From an uncultured Prevotellaceae bacterium (GTDB taxonomy: Bacteria > Bacteroidota > Bacteroidia > Bacteroidales > Bacteroidaceae), in the NCBI GenBank assembly GCA_947168395.1, contig CAMVLT010000039.1, forward strand, positions 1-36,008: a DNA stretch of 36,008 nt. Direction: 5' to 3'. Under the pieces are notes generated by a model. It did no database searches. It was not told the origin of the DNA and saw only the letters and a list, made by a program, of their open reading frames with translations. Shown here in pieces: positions 7,255 through 16,540 of the stretch (its first letter is position 1; every line of letters starts with the position of its first letter). The translations under genes and the position numbers were made by a program.

Positions 7255-8994
7255 GTGAAAAGTGAGAGGTTAAAGGTGAAGATAAAGGTACTGATAGTAG
7301 GTTTGCTGATGGCAGTCGGGGTTGGGGCTTCGGCTGACGATGGTATTGCATCTTTGCGCTATGACTCTTATTTCCTTCAGGCCTTGGTGCAACGAGAGAA
7401 GGGAAATGCCGATGCGGCCTTCGACTTGCTGCAACATTGCATCAAGATTAACCCACAAGCGGCTGAGGCTTACTACTTCTTAGCACAATACTACCAAGCG
7501 CTGAGGGGCGATTCGACAAACCTGAAGACGGCACAGCAGTATATCCTGAAAGCAGCCGAACTGGAACCCGACAATGCCACATTCTTAGAGACGGTGGCAC
7601 AATCGTATATCAGGCAGGCAGAATACGAGAAGGCTATTCCCGTGATGGAGCGGCTCTACAATCAAGATAAGAGCCGCGAGGAACTGCTCGAGATGCTCTT
7701 CGAGCTTTACCAGCAGACAGACAACAACGACAAGGCCATTGAGACACTGAACCGCTTGGAGGCGGCCGAAGGCAAGAGCGAACGACTCTCGTATGCCAAG
7801 AGCGAGATATATACCAATATGGGCAATAAGAAAGCCGCCATCGCGGAGATGAGGCAACTGGCCCAGCAGTATCCTAACGATTTGAACTTCAAAGGGATGT
7901 ATGCCGACATGCTGCTGCGCAACGATGAGGAGGAACAGGCACTCAAGCTATATAACGAGATATTGGCCGAGGAGCCTGACAACACCCGTGCCCAGGTGTC
8001 GCTGCGCAGCTACTACCGGGTGCAGGGCGAGATAGAGAAGGCTGACTCGCTGACCGAGGTCATCCTGCTGAACAAGAACACCACTAACGAACAGCGCATC
8101 TACCTGATGCGCCAGATGGTGGCCGACAGCGAACGGGCCGACGGCGACAGCACCCAGATACTGAATATGTTCCACAAAATGCTGGCCGGTCCGCAGAAGA
8201 ACGCCGACATCGCCACGCTGTGTGCCGCCTATATGGACTTGAAGAAGATGCCCCGCGACAGTGTGCGGGCCATGCTGCAAACGGTGCTCAGCATAGCTCC
8301 CGACAATGCCGCGGCACGCCTGCAGCTCGTGAGCTTCGCCTGGGACCGCAAGGACCATCAGGAGGTGATTACACTGTGCCAGGATGCCCGGCAGTACAAC
8401 CCCGAGGAGATGGCCTTCTACTACTATCAGGGCATGGCCTACTATCAGGAGGAGGACAAGGACAAGGCCCTGGAAGCCTTCCAGAACGGCATCGGTGTCA
8501 TCACGCCGGAGAGCAACCCCGCCATCGTCAGCGACTTCTATGCCGTCATGGGCGACCTGCTGCACCAGAAGGGGCTGGCCCGCAAGGCTTTCGAGGCTTA
8601 CGACTCCTGCCTGCAATGGAAGGACGACAACATCATGTGCCTGAACAACTATGCCTACTACCTCAGCGAACTGGACGAGCAGTTGGACAAGGCCGAGCAG
8701 ATGAGCTACAAGACCATCAAGGCCGAACCCAAGAACGCCACCTATCTTGACACCTACGCATGGATACTGTTCATGCAGGGACGCTACGCCGAGTCCAAGG
8801 TTTACATTGACCAGGCACTGCAGAACGACTCCGACAGCAGTGCCGTCATCACAGAGCATGCCGGCGACATCTACATCCAGAACAAGGAGCCCGAGCGGGC
8901 CGTCGAACTGTGGAAGCAAGCCTTGCTGCTGGATCCGCAGAACAAGATACTGATAAGGAAAATCAAACAAAGAAAATACATTAAAAGAAAATGA
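7255..8994 (+). CDS. Secreted tetratricopeptide-repeat (TPR) protein
   Basis: 579 aa from GTG at 7255; a GTG at 7276 would give MKIKVLIVGLLMAVG..., equally good as a signal peptide. Signal peptide through GVGASA, then about a dozen 34-residue TPR helical pairs fill the protein (for example the AYYFLAQYYQAL, ATFLETVAQSYIRQ, AFYYYQGMAYYQEEDKDKAL and CLNNYAYYLSELDE segments). No catalytic domain is seen, so it is probably a periplasmic scaffold. The position between dut and a DUF4292 lipoprotein, followed by an EnvC-like gene, is a conserved Bacteroidetes order that suggests a cell-envelope role. It overlaps the next gene by 4 nt (ATGA). The start lies in a GTGAAAAGTGAGAA repeat, so the first codon is uncertain. 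Confidence 0.88.
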   Translation: MKSERLKVKIKVLIVGLLMAVGVGASADDGIASLRYDSYFLQALVQREKGNADAAFDLLQHCIKINPQAAEAYYFLAQYYQALRGDSTNLKTAQQYILKAAELEPDNATFLETVAQSYIRQAEYEKAIPVMERLYNQDKSREELLEMLFELYQQTDNNDKAIETLNRLEAAEGKSERLSYAKSEIYTNMGNKKAAIAEMRQLAQQYPNDLNFKGMYADMLLRNDEEEQALKLYNEILAEEPDNTRAQVSLRSYYRVQGEIEKADSLTEVILLNKNTTNEQRIYLMRQMVADSERADGDSTQILNMFHKMLAGPQKNADIATLCAAYMDLKKMPRDSVRAMLQTVLSIAPDNAAARLQLVSFAWDRKDHQEVITLCQDARQYNPEEMAFYYYQGMAYYQEEDKDKALEAFQNGIGVITPESNPAIVSDFYAVMGDLLHQKGLARKAFEAYDSCLQWKDDNIMCLNNYAYYLSELDEQLDKAEQMSYKTIKAEPKNATYLDTYAWILFMQGRYAESKVYIDQALQNDSDSSAVITEHAGDIYIQNKEPERAVELWKQALLLDPQNKILIRKIKQRKYIKRK

Positions 8995-9845
8995 AGACAT
9001 CCTATTTCCTGAAAGTTGCCGTCATGGCATTGCCGCTGGTGCTTGCCTCTTGCGGCTCGAAGAAAAAAATGGTTGAGGAGCAAAAGCCCGCTGTGACTGT
9101 CAGTACTGAGCAGACTGCCTTCTTAGACAAGGTGAGTAACAACGTACAGACAACGAAGTTCATCACCTCGAAGGTGAAGTTCTCGGTAGAGGTCGGTGCC
9201 CAGGACATCACCCTGACGGGTAACCTCAAGATGAAGCGCGACGACGTCATCCGCCTGCAGCTGATGGCTTTCGGTTTTGTAGAGGCCGCCCGCTTAGAGT
9301 TCACCAAGGACTATGTGCTCATCATGGACCGCATCAACAAGCAGTACCTGAAGGCACCCTACATGTCGATTGACTTCCTGCGCAACAGCGGACTGAACTT
9401 CTACACCCTTCAGGCGCTCTTCTGGAATGAACTGTTCCAGCCTAACCGCTCGAAGATTTCGGCGGAAGACATGCAGAAGTTCACTACCAACACCGACAAC
9501 GAGGACGTGGTCATCAGCCTTGAGGACACAAAGCTGGACTACAGCTGGTTAGCCAACCAGAAGACGGGCCTCATCAAGATGACAAACATCCTCTATAAGG
9601 ACCGTTTCAACGGCAATACACAGCTGAACTGGGACTACGACGACTTCAAGGTGATGGAGAACACCAACAAGAAGTTCCCCAACAGCATGAACGTCACCCT
9701 GACCACCCAGAAGAAAGAGGTGAAGTTGGGCATCAAGCTCAACTACATCAACCATGAGACGGAATGGGAGACACGCACCGAGGTTTCCAACAAGTACCGT
9801 GAGGTGAGCATCGATGAGATTCTACAGCGCTTTATGGCACTTTAA
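8991..9845 (+). CDS. DUF4292 family lipoprotein
   Basis: 284 aa. Lipoprotein signal peptide with lipobox LASC; the acylated Cys is C21. Residues after Cys are GSKKK, lacking the acidic cluster used for surface export, so the protein probably stays on the periplasmic face. The body (about 45-280) fits DUF4292, a Bacteroidetes family related in fold to the LolA/LolB lipid-binding proteins, with the opening KFITSKVKFSVEVGAQDITL and the later YLKAPYMSIDFLRNSGLNF segment. The function is unproven; lipoprotein or lipid handling is inferred from the fold. The start ATG overlaps the TPR stop by 4 nt, so translation is probably coupled. Confidence 0.85.
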   Translation: MKTSYFLKVAVMALPLVLASCGSKKKMVEEQKPAVTVSTEQTAFLDKVSNNVQTTKFITSKVKFSVEVGAQDITLTGNLKMKRDDVIRLQLMAFGFVEAARLEFTKDYVLIMDRINKQYLKAPYMSIDFLRNSGLNFYTLQALFWNELFQPNRSKISAEDMQKFTTNTDNEDVVISLEDTKLDYSWLANQKTGLIKMTNILYKDRFNGNTQLNWDYDDFKVMENTNKKFPNSMNVTLTTQKKEVKLGIKLNYINHETEWETRTEVSNKYREVSIDEILQRFMAL

Positions 9846-9861
9846 GGAAGGAAGGTAAAAG

Positions 9862-11508
9862 GTGAGAAGGGTTGGTATATTGCTATTCGTATTGAGCTTG
9901 ACGCTCTTTGGTGTTGCGCAGAACAAGAAGACTGTGCAGCGGAAGGCGCAGCCTGCCAAGACGGCTGTCGCCAAAAAAACGAAGAAGACGCAGAAGACGC
10001 AGAAGGCCAAGAATACCAAGAACACGAAGAATACAAAGAATACAAAGAGTACAAAGAAGAAAGCCGCTCCTCAACCTACCGTCAAAGGCCTGCAAAACGA
10101 GCGACAGCAACTGCAGAAGCAAATCAAGGAACAGGAGAAGAAACTGCAGGCCAATCGCAATAATGTGAAGCAAAGGTTGGAAAACCTGCAAATCATCAAT
10201 ACTGAAATAGCTGATAAGCGCCGTACTATCGACACTATCCGTCACGACCTGACAATTCTTGACGACAATATTGCCACATTGGATGTCCAGCTGAAGGCTT
10301 TGGAGAAGAAGTTGAAGGAGCGCAAGCAGAACTACCTGAAGTCGATGCGCTACATGCACCGCAACCGCTCGCTCCAAAACCAGCTGATGTTTGTGTTCAG
10401 CGCCAAGAACTTCACCCAGATGTACCGCCGCATGCGGTTCACCAGGGAGTATGCCCAGTACCAGCGGGCACAGGGCGAGGCCGTCATTGTGATACAGGAA
10501 CAGATGGCGCAGGCCCAGAACGAACTGACCAGTACCAAGCGGCAGAAGAACACCTTATTAAATAAAGGTGAGCAGGAACGGAAGAACCTGGAAGGCAAGC
10601 AGGCCGAACAGCAGAAGATGGTCAACACCCTGCAAAAGGAGCAGAAGACCATCCAGAGCGTCATTGCCGAGCAGCGTAAGAAGGACGCCGCCCTGAACGC
10701 CCAGATTGAGAAGCTCATTGCCGAAGAAGTGGCCCGTGCCAAAGCCCGTGCCGAAGCGGAAGCCAAGCGGAAGGCAGCTGAGGAGGCTGCCAGGAAACGT
10801 GCCGAGGAACTGGCCCGCAAGAAAGCGGCTGCCGAGGCGGCTGCCCGTGAGAACGCACGCCGCATTGCCGAGGCCAAAGCCCGTGAGGAACGTGCCAAGC
10901 AACAGGCTCTGGCCGCTGCCAAGAAGAGTGCCGAGGAGAAAAGAGCCGCCGAGCAGGCCGCCCGCGAAGCTGAGGAAGCACGGCGCAGTGCTGAGCGCAA
11001 GGCTGCCGAGGAAGCCAAGGCCCACGAACGCGAGGTGGCCGCAGCCAAGAAGATAGAGGAGCGGAGGGAAAAGGAGAGGTTCACCGTCTCTACCGAAGAC
11101 CGCCGGCTGAGCGGCAACTTCGAGAGCAACCGTGGACGTCTGCCCATGCCCATCACTGGCGGATACCGCATTGTCAGCGGCTTTGGCCAGCATGATGTTG
11201 ACGGCTTGAGGGGTGTGCGTCTCGACAATAAGGGCATCAATATCAAGGGACAGGCCGGTGCCCAGGCACGCAGTATTTTCGACGGCGAGGTCTGTGCCGT
11301 CTTCAACATCAGTGGCGTCATGGGTGTTATGGTGCGTCATGGCAGCTACATCTCTGTCTACACGAATCTTTCCTCCGTCAGCGTACGCCGAGGTCAGCGC
11401 GTCAGCACCCGTCAGGCGTTAGGTACGGTAGGGTCTGAAGGCATCCTACAGTTCCAGTTGCGCAAGGGCACCGTTGCCCAGAACCCCTCCCGCTGGCTGA
11501 GCCGATAA
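9862..11508 (+). CDS. EnvC-like murein hydrolase activator: coiled coil plus degenerate LytM/M23 domain
   Basis: 548 aa from a GTG start; no ATG lies nearby. Signal peptide 1-19 (ends GVA-Q). Residues about 30-70 are Lys/Thr rich with KNT repeats. A long coiled coil follows (about 73-270), then an Ala/Arg/Glu-rich helix (about 280-400), then a LytM-like domain (about 425-545) starting RLPMPITGGYRIVSGFGQHD. The metal-binding residues of active M23 peptidases are missing: the HxxxD site reads NKGINI, and the usual HxH strand reads ILQFQLRKG. Such inactive LytM proteins (EnvC in E. coli) activate cell-wall amidases during division; the same role is inferred here. It is last in the dut operon and is followed by a strong hairpin. 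Confidence 0.88.
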   Translation: MRRVGILLFVLSLTLFGVAQNKKTVQRKAQPAKTAVAKKTKKTQKTQKAKNTKNTKNTKNTKSTKKKAAPQPTVKGLQNERQQLQKQIKEQEKKLQANRNNVKQRLENLQIINTEIADKRRTIDTIRHDLTILDDNIATLDVQLKALEKKLKERKQNYLKSMRYMHRNRSLQNQLMFVFSAKNFTQMYRRMRFTREYAQYQRAQGEAVIVIQEQMAQAQNELTSTKRQKNTLLNKGEQERKNLEGKQAEQQKMVNTLQKEQKTIQSVIAEQRKKDAALNAQIEKLIAEEVARAKARAEAEAKRKAAEEAARKRAEELARKKAAAEAAARENARRIAEAKAREERAKQQALAAAKKSAEEKRAAEQAAREAEEARRSAERKAAEEAKAHEREVAAAKKIEERREKERFTVSTEDRRLSGNFESNRGRLPMPITGGYRIVSGFGQHDVDGLRGVRLDNKGINIKGQAGAQARSIFDGEVCAVFNISGVMGVMVRHGSYISVYTNLSSVSVRRGQRVSTRQALGTVGSEGILQFQLRKGTVAQNPSRWLSR

Positions 11509-11525
11509 CAGCCCACAGTATATGG

Positions 11526-11561
11526 CAAGCCCTTGGATTCCCGTAAGAATCCAAGGGCTTG
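11526..11561. terminator. Bidirectional hairpin between convergent envC-like and infB genes
   Basis: A perfect 15-bp inverted repeat, CAAGCCCTTGGATTC (11526-11540) and GAATCCAAGGGCTTG (11547-11561), with a 6-nt loop. It lies 17 nt after the EnvC-like stop and 24 nt after the infB stop on the opposite strand. There is no long T run, but stem strength and position suit a shared terminator. Confidence 0.75.
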
Positions 11562-11585
11562 TTCCTTATATAATCATACGTTCTG

Positions 11586-14516
11586 TTACAGCTTCTGCTC
11601 CACCTCAATCTCGGTGAAGGTCTCGATGATGTCGCCCACCTCGATATCGTTGTAGTTGACGAGCGACAGACCGCACTCCAGTCCCGTAGCCACTTCCTTG
11701 GCATCGTCCTTGTAGCGTTTCAGGGCACCGATATTGGCGGTGTGGATGACAATACCGTCGCGTATGACGCGGGCCTTGTCCTTGTTGTGTACCTTGCCGT
11801 CGATGACAAGACCACCGGCAACGGTACCCACCTTCGAAATCTTGAACACCTGCTTGACCTCAATCTCACCGGTGACGATTTCCTTCTTCACCTTGTCGAG
11901 CATACCCTGCATGGTGGACTTCACCTCGTCGATGGCATCGTAGATGATGGAGTAGGTGTTGATTTCCACGCCCTCACGCTCGGCAAGACGGCGGGCATCG
12001 GCGGAAGGACGTACCTGAAAGCCCACGATGATGGCATCGGAGGCAGAAGCCAGCATGACATCGTTCTCACTGATCTGACCCACAGCCTTCGAGATGACGT
12101 TGACCTGCACCTTCTCTGTGGAGAGCTTGATGAACGAGTCGCTAAGTGCCTCGATGGAACCGTCGGTATCACCCTTCACGATGATGTTCAGCTCATGGAA
12201 CTCACCTAAGGCAATGCGGTGGCTGATGTCGTCGAGACCTAAGGTCTTTGTCGTGCGGAGGCTCTGCTCACGCTGCAGCTGTAGGCGCTTGGTGCTGATT
12301 TCGCGGGCTTCCTGCTCGGTCTCCATGATGTGGAACGAGTCGCCAGCCGTCGGTGCACCGTTCAGACCGAGGATGATGGCTGGCTCGGCGGGACCGGCCT
12401 TCTCTATGCGCTGGTTACGCTCGTTGAACATAGCCTTGACACGGCCGTAGCTGGTGCCGGCAACCACGATGTCGCCCACCTTCAGCGTACCGTTCGACAC
12501 AAGTACCGTCGACACATAGCCGCGGCCTTTGTCCAACGACGACTCAATGATGGAACCCGTGGCCTTGCGGTTGGGGTTGGCCTTCAGGTCGAGCATCTCG
12601 GCCTCAAGCAGCACTTTCTCTAACAGCTCGTCGACACCGATGCCCTTCTTGGCCGAAATCTCCTGGCACTGGTACTTACCACCCCAGTCCTCGACCAGCA
12701 GGTTCATGTTGGCCAGGTCCTCGCGTATCTTGTCGGCATTGGCACCGGGCTTGTCTATCTTGTTGATGGCAAACACCATCGGCACATTGGCAGCCTGGGC
12801 GTGGGCGATGGCCTCCTTGGTGGTGGGCATCACCGAGTCGTCGGCAGCAATGATGATGATGGCAATATCGGTCACCTGGGCACCACGGGCACGCATAGCC
12901 GTAAAGGCCTCGTGACCAGGGGTATCGAGGAAGGTGATGCGGCGGCCGTCCTTCAGTTTCACGTTGTAGGCACCGATGTGCTGCGTGATACCACCGGCCT
13001 CACCGGCAATGACGTTGGTGTTGCGGATAAAGTCGAGCAGCGAGGTCTTACCGTGGTCGACATGTCCCATGACGGTCACTATCGGGGCACGGCTCATCAG
13101 GTCGTTCTCGTCATCCTCCTCCTCGGTGATGGCGTTCTGCACCTCGGCGCTGACGTATTCGGTCGTGAAGCCGAACTCATCGGCCACAATATTGATGGTC
13201 TCAGCATCTAAGCGCTGGTTGATACTCACCATGATGCCGATGCTCATACAGGTACCGATGACCTGGTTGACGCCGACGTTCATCATCGTAGCCAACTCCG
13301 AAACGGTGACGAACTCCGTGAGTTTCAGCACCTTCGACTGTGCTGCCTCGGCGGCCATCTCTTCGGAGAGTCGCTCCTGAACGGCATCACGCTTCTCGCG
13401 GCGATACTTGGCGCCCTTCTTGTTCTGGTTCTTCGAGGTCAGACGGGCCAGCGTCTCTTTTACCTGACGGGCTACGTCTTCTTCGTTCACCTCCAACTGC
13501 TTCTGCGGACGGTTCTTGTTCTTCTTGCTCTTACCACCGCCCTGCTGTTGCTGGTTCTCGTTCTGGAAGTTCTGGTTGCCGCCTTTGTTCTTATTCTTCT
13601 TGTTCTTGTTCTGGCTCTCATTCTTGGCCTCGGCCTCAATGTCAACGCGCTCCTTGCCAATGCGCACACGCTTCTTCTTCTCGCTGCGCTGCTGGGCCAG
13701 CTTCTCCTCGCGCTCCTTCTTCTTCTCCTCCTTCGTCTTCTTCTTAGGACGGGTACTCTGGTTCAGCGAGTCGAGGTCTATTTTACCCAGCACGTTGACC
13801 TTCGGAGCCAGCTTGGCCTCACTCTTCAGCGTGAAAACCTTCGGAGCAGCGGGTTGTGCAGGGGCCTCTTCGGCCTTCTTCTCCACTGCGGGTGCTTCGG
13901 CCTTCACCTCGGCCTTAGCCTCCTTCACCTGTGCAGGTTTCGGCTCGGCGGGCTTCGGGGCTTCGGGCTTCACCTCGGCGGTTTTCGGACCGGCGGGCTT
14001 TGCCTCGGCAGGCTTCACTTCGGCAGGCTTAGCAACAGCAGGCTGCGGGGCCTCCTCTTTCTTCACTACAGGCTCTGCCACAGGGGGCTCCTTGACGCTT
14101 TCAACTTTCACCTTTGGACTTTCCGCCACCTCTTTCGCCGGGCTCTCGGCAGCAGCCTTCGGCTTGGGTGTTTCCTTCGGGGCAGCCGCCGGCGCGGGAC
14201 GTTTGTTCAGGTTGTCCAAGTCAATCTTTCCGAGTGGCTTGAACTGCTGGCGCACCTCCACTTTGGGGGCTTCCTCCTTCTTCTTCTCCTTCTCTTTCTC
14301 TTTCTTCTTCGGGAAAATCATCTCGGCCTGCTTCTTGATGGCCTTGTCACCCTTGAACTCGCTGACCAGCGCTTCATACTGCTCGTCGCTGATCTTGGTG
14401 TTCGGGGTGGCATCCTCCTTCACCTCGCCAAGACGGTTTTTCTTCTTCAGGAAATCAACTGCCGTTTGAAGTCCTATATTCAGTTCTGATAATACCTTAT
14501 TTAATCTTACTCCCAT
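11586..14516 (-). CDS. infB: Translation initiation factor IF-2
   Basis: 976 aa. It is the GTPase that brings fMet-tRNA to the 30S subunit. The N-terminal IF2_N domain is at about 1-55. A very long charged linker (about 60-395) is rich in KPAE and KKKEKE repeats, as usual in Bacteroidetes. A second IF2_N-like helical domain is at about 400-460. The G domain has G1 GHVDHGKT (484-491), G3 DTPGHE, G4 NKID and G5 SAKKGIG. EF-Tu-like domain 2 and the IF-2 C-terminal domains follow, ending EIEVEQKL. It is third in rimP-nusA-infB, the classical order, separated from nusA by a 37-nt repeat-rich spacer. Confidence 0.97.
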   Translation of the reverse strand: MGVRLNKVLSELNIGLQTAVDFLKKKNRLGEVKEDATPNTKISDEQYEALVSEFKGDKAIKKQAEMIFPKKKEKEKEKKKEEAPKVEVRQQFKPLGKIDLDNLNKRPAPAAAPKETPKPKAAAESPAKEVAESPKVKVESVKEPPVAEPVVKKEEAPQPAVAKPAEVKPAEAKPAGPKTAEVKPEAPKPAEPKPAQVKEAKAEVKAEAPAVEKKAEEAPAQPAAPKVFTLKSEAKLAPKVNVLGKIDLDSLNQSTRPKKKTKEEKKKEREEKLAQQRSEKKKRVRIGKERVDIEAEAKNESQNKNKKNKNKGGNQNFQNENQQQQGGGKSKKNKNRPQKQLEVNEEDVARQVKETLARLTSKNQNKKGAKYRREKRDAVQERLSEEMAAEAAQSKVLKLTEFVTVSELATMMNVGVNQVIGTCMSIGIMVSINQRLDAETINIVADEFGFTTEYVSAEVQNAITEEEDDENDLMSRAPIVTVMGHVDHGKTSLLDFIRNTNVIAGEAGGITQHIGAYNVKLKDGRRITFLDTPGHEAFTAMRARGAQVTDIAIIIIAADDSVMPTTKEAIAHAQAANVPMVFAINKIDKPGANADKIREDLANMNLLVEDWGGKYQCQEISAKKGIGVDELLEKVLLEAEMLDLKANPNRKATGSIIESSLDKGRGYVSTVLVSNGTLKVGDIVVAGTSYGRVKAMFNERNQRIEKAGPAEPAIILGLNGAPTAGDSFHIMETEQEAREISTKRLQLQREQSLRTTKTLGLDDISHRIALGEFHELNIIVKGDTDGSIEALSDSFIKLSTEKVQVNVISKAVGQISENDVMLASASDAIIVGFQVRPSADARRLAEREGVEINTYSIIYDAIDEVKSTMQGMLDKVKKEIVTGEIEVKQVFKISKVGTVAGGLVIDGKVHNKDKARVIRDGIVIHTANIGALKRYKDDAKEVATGLECGLSLVNYNDIEVGDIIETFTEIEVEQKL

Positions 14517-14517
14517 A

Positions 14518-14546
14518 ATTCATTTTTCACTTTTCACTTTTCACTT
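14518..14546. repeat. TTTTCACTTTTCAC repeat between nusA and infB
   Basis: Tandem units of about 8 nt (TTTTCACT) fill the nusA-infB spacer; on the coding strand they read AAGTGAAAAGTGAAAAGTGA. This is the same kind of string as at 7235-7280 before the TPR gene. Confidence 0.65.
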
Positions 14547-14553
14547 AGCGAAG

Positions 14554-15813
14554 TTACTCAAACTCCGCACGGAGAATGTTCAATACATCGTCCACGGTCT
14601 CCTCTTCCAGGTCAGCCTTCTCGATGAGTAGTTCACGCGGAGCGTTGAGCACGGCCTTGGCCGTGTCAAGACCGATGGCCTTGATGGAGTCAATAATCCA
14701 CTGGTCAATCTCGTCGGAGAACTCATCCAAATAGATGTCCTCATCCTCTGTATTCTCGTTGACCACACGGAACACGTCGATGGTGTGCTCGGTCAGCATG
14801 GAGGCCAGTTTGATGTTCATACCGCCCTTACCGATGGCTAAGCTCACCTCCTCGGGCTGCAGGTACACCTCTGCCTTATGGTTCTCCTCGTCGAGCGTAA
14901 TCGACGACACCTTGGCGGGACTGAGGGCACGCTGGATAAACAGCTGCGTGTTGGTAGAGTAGTTGATGACGTCGATGTTCTCGCCACCCAGCTCGCGGAC
15001 AATGCCGTGAACGCGGCTACCTTTCACACCGACGCAGGCTCCCACCGGGTCGATGCGTTCGTCGTAACTCTCAACGGCAACCTTGGCACGCTCGCCCGGC
15101 ATGCGGGCCACACGCTTGATGGTGATGAGTCCGTCGCTGATTTCGGGAACCTCGGCTTCCAACAGACGCTCCAGGAACACGGGACTGGTACGCGAGAGGA
15201 TGATACGCGGATTGTTGTTCTCGTTCTGCACTTCCTTGACGATGGCACGCACCGTCTCACCCTTATGGTAGTTGTCGGCAGGTATCTGCTCGCTCTTCGG
15301 AAGGTGCAGCTCGTTGCCCTCGTCGTCCATCAGCAGCACTTCGCGCTTCCACATCTGATAGACCTCGCCGCTGACGACGGAGTTCACCTTGTCCTTGTAC
15401 TTCTGGTAGAGTGAGTCGTGCTCCAGCTCTAAAATCTTCGACGCTAAGGTCTGGCGAAGATTCAGGATGGCGCGGCGTCCGAACTTCTGGAAGTCCACTT
15501 CCTCCGACACCTCCTCGCCCACCTCGTAGTCGGGCTCTATCTTCTGGGCCTCGCTCAGGGCTATCTCCTTGTTCTCGTCAACCACCTCACCGTCCTCAAC
15601 GACGATGCGGTTACGGTGGATCTCAAAGTCACCCTTGTCAGGGTTCACAATCACGTCAAAGTTCTCGTCCGATCCGAACATCTTGGCTATCACATTGCGG
15701 AAGCTCTCCTCGAGCACGCTCACCAGTGTGGTGCGGTCAATGTTCTTGGTTTCTTTAAATTCCTGAAAGGTCTCAATCATTGAGGGGCCTTTCGCGCTTT
15801 TCTTTGTTGCCAT
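14554..15813 (-). CDS. nusA: Transcription termination/antitermination factor NusA
   Basis: 419 aa from ATG at 15813. The frame stays open to 15873, but the extra 20 residues are the translation of a repeat element (15817-15972), so the start MATKKSAKGPSMIETFQEFK is preferred. The order is the NusA N-terminal domain (about 10-130), an S1 domain (about 135-200, including the GEVYQMWKREVLL strand), and two KH domains with RIDPVGACVGVKGSRV and EVSLAIGKGGMNIKLAS. The C-terminal 60 residues form one helical domain. It binds RNA polymerase and modulates pausing and termination. The gene lies between rimP and infB on the same strand. Confidence 0.96.
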   Translation of the reverse strand: MATKKSAKGPSMIETFQEFKETKNIDRTTLVSVLEESFRNVIAKMFGSDENFDVIVNPDKGDFEIHRNRIVVEDGEVVDENKEIALSEAQKIEPDYEVGEEVSEEVDFQKFGRRAILNLRQTLASKILELEHDSLYQKYKDKVNSVVSGEVYQMWKREVLLMDDEGNELHLPKSEQIPADNYHKGETVRAIVKEVQNENNNPRIILSRTSPVFLERLLEAEVPEISDGLITIKRVARMPGERAKVAVESYDERIDPVGACVGVKGSRVHGIVRELGGENIDVINYSTNTQLFIQRALSPAKVSSITLDEENHKAEVYLQPEEVSLAIGKGGMNIKLASMLTEHTIDVFRVVNENTEDEDIYLDEFSDEIDQWIIDSIKAIGLDTAKAVLNAPRELLIEKADLEEETVDDVLNILRAEFE

Positions 15814-15816
15814 TAA

Positions 15817-15972
15817 ACCCACCCCCACCCCCTCCCAAGGGAGGGGCGCTTGGTTAGTTACGGGGGCCTCCAAGCAAAATTACTATTGTTATTATTGTGT
15901 TTATTTCTACCCTATCACCATCCCCCAAATCTATATAGACTCCCCTCCCTTCGGGAGGGGCAGGGGGTGGGT
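15817..15972. repeat. 156-bp element with inverted ends (copy 1), between nusA and rimP
   Basis: The left end begins ACCCACCCCCACCCCCTCCC and the right end, read on the minus strand, begins ACCCACCCCCTGCCCCTCCC. Each end also carries its own small hairpin (CCCTCCC-AA-GGGAGGG left, CCCCTCCC-TTC-GGGAGGGG right). The middle is AT-rich. The element fills the nusA-rimP spacer, starting 3 nt upstream of the nusA start and ending 1 nt after the rimP stop. It has no coding capacity, so it is MITE-like. The related copy is at 17641-17738. Confidence 0.75.
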
Positions 15973-15973
15973 C

Positions 15974-16441
15974 TCATTTAAACGCTAACAGATATTTCAC
16001 CGCTTTCACCTCGTCCATCGAGTAAGTCTTGTCAACATCCACCATGACGGGGCGCTTCTTGCCTTCCAAGTGCTGCTTTTCCTGCATGGTGATGGTGAAC
16101 TCGCGGCCATCGACGGCTTTCAGGATGCCTTTCTGCTTGATACCGTCCTGCTGCAGCACCTCCACCTCGTCGCCAATGTGGTTCTTGTACTGCTGCTCAA
16201 CCTTGAACGGCTGACCAAGCCCGGCACTGCCGACCTCCAGCTCGTAGTCGCCAAGCTCGTCGCCAAGCTTCTCCTGAAGGAAGCGGCTCAACTCGGCGCA
16301 ATCCTCAATCCACACACCGTCGGCATGGTCAATCTCAATGACGATACGGTCATCAGCTCCAAAAATAATGTCTACAAGGAAGTAGTCGTTGCCCTGCAAC
16401 CACTCTTCCACAAATGTCTTTACAACGTCTTTGTTTATCAT
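15974..16441 (-). CDS. rimP: Ribosome maturation factor RimP
   Basis: 155 aa, the usual RimP size; it helps 30S subunit assembly. The N-terminal alpha/beta domain contains DYFLVDIIFGADDRIVIEID, and the WIEDCAELSRFLQEKLGD and YELEVGSAGLGQPFK segments match RimP, where the last is the conserved '(E)VSSPGLdRPL' site in diverged form. The C-terminal SH3-like domain is at about 90-152. It is first of rimP-nusA-infB, with its own promoter (16506-16537) and a 58-nt leader containing a hairpin. Its stop abuts the repeat element. Confidence 0.92.
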   Translation of the reverse strand: MINKDVVKTFVEEWLQGNDYFLVDIIFGADDRIVIEIDHADGVWIEDCAELSRFLQEKLGDELGDYELEVGSAGLGQPFKVEQQYKNHIGDEVEVLQQDGIKQKGILKAVDGREFTITMQEKQHLEGKKRPVMVDVDKTYSMDEVKAVKYLLAFK

Positions 16442-16464
16442 CTAATTGTGTTATTATAATGCAA

Positions 16465-16490
16465 ATGAGAGACCCTTCCGGGCCTCTCAT
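16465..16490 (-). promoter_or_regulatory. GNRA-capped hairpin in the rimP leader
   Basis: In minus-strand RNA the segment reads ATGAGAGGCCC-GGAA-GGGTCTCTCAT: 11 pairs including one G-U, capped by GGAA, a GNRA tetraloop. On the plus strand the G-U pair would be an A-C mismatch, so the structure is tuned for the minus transcript. It lies between the rimP transcript start (about 16499) and the rimP ATG. No clear U tract follows, so a leader regulatory structure is as likely as a terminator for the upstream protease gene. Confidence 0.55.
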
Positions 16491-16505
16491 TCCACTGAAC
16501 GGGTG

Positions 16506-16537
16506 CAAAGGTACGAAGATTTTTGCAATCCGCCAAA
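16506..16537 (-). promoter_or_regulatory. Bacteroidetes-type promoter for rimP-nusA-infB
   Basis: Minus strand: TTTG (16534-16537), 20 nt, TACCTTTG (16506-16513). The transcript start is predicted near 16499. The -33 box begins 4 nt after the stop codon of the S41 protease gene, so the translation operon has its own start. Confidence 0.75.
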
Positions 16538-16540
16538 TTA

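Noticed and set aside
7948..9000. A 350-codon minus-strand frame opposite the TPR gene
   Set aside because: Leu/Val/Gln-rich antisense shadow; the TPR reading is clear and operon-consistent.
13516..14489. Two long plus-strand frames opposite the infB linker
   Set aside because: They are low-complexity (Phe/Ser- or Leu/Gly-rich) shadows of the Lys/Glu/Ala/Pro linker codons of IF-2.
15814..15873. N-terminal extension of NusA
   Set aside because: It translates one end of the repeat element; homologous NusA starts fit the ATG at 15813.
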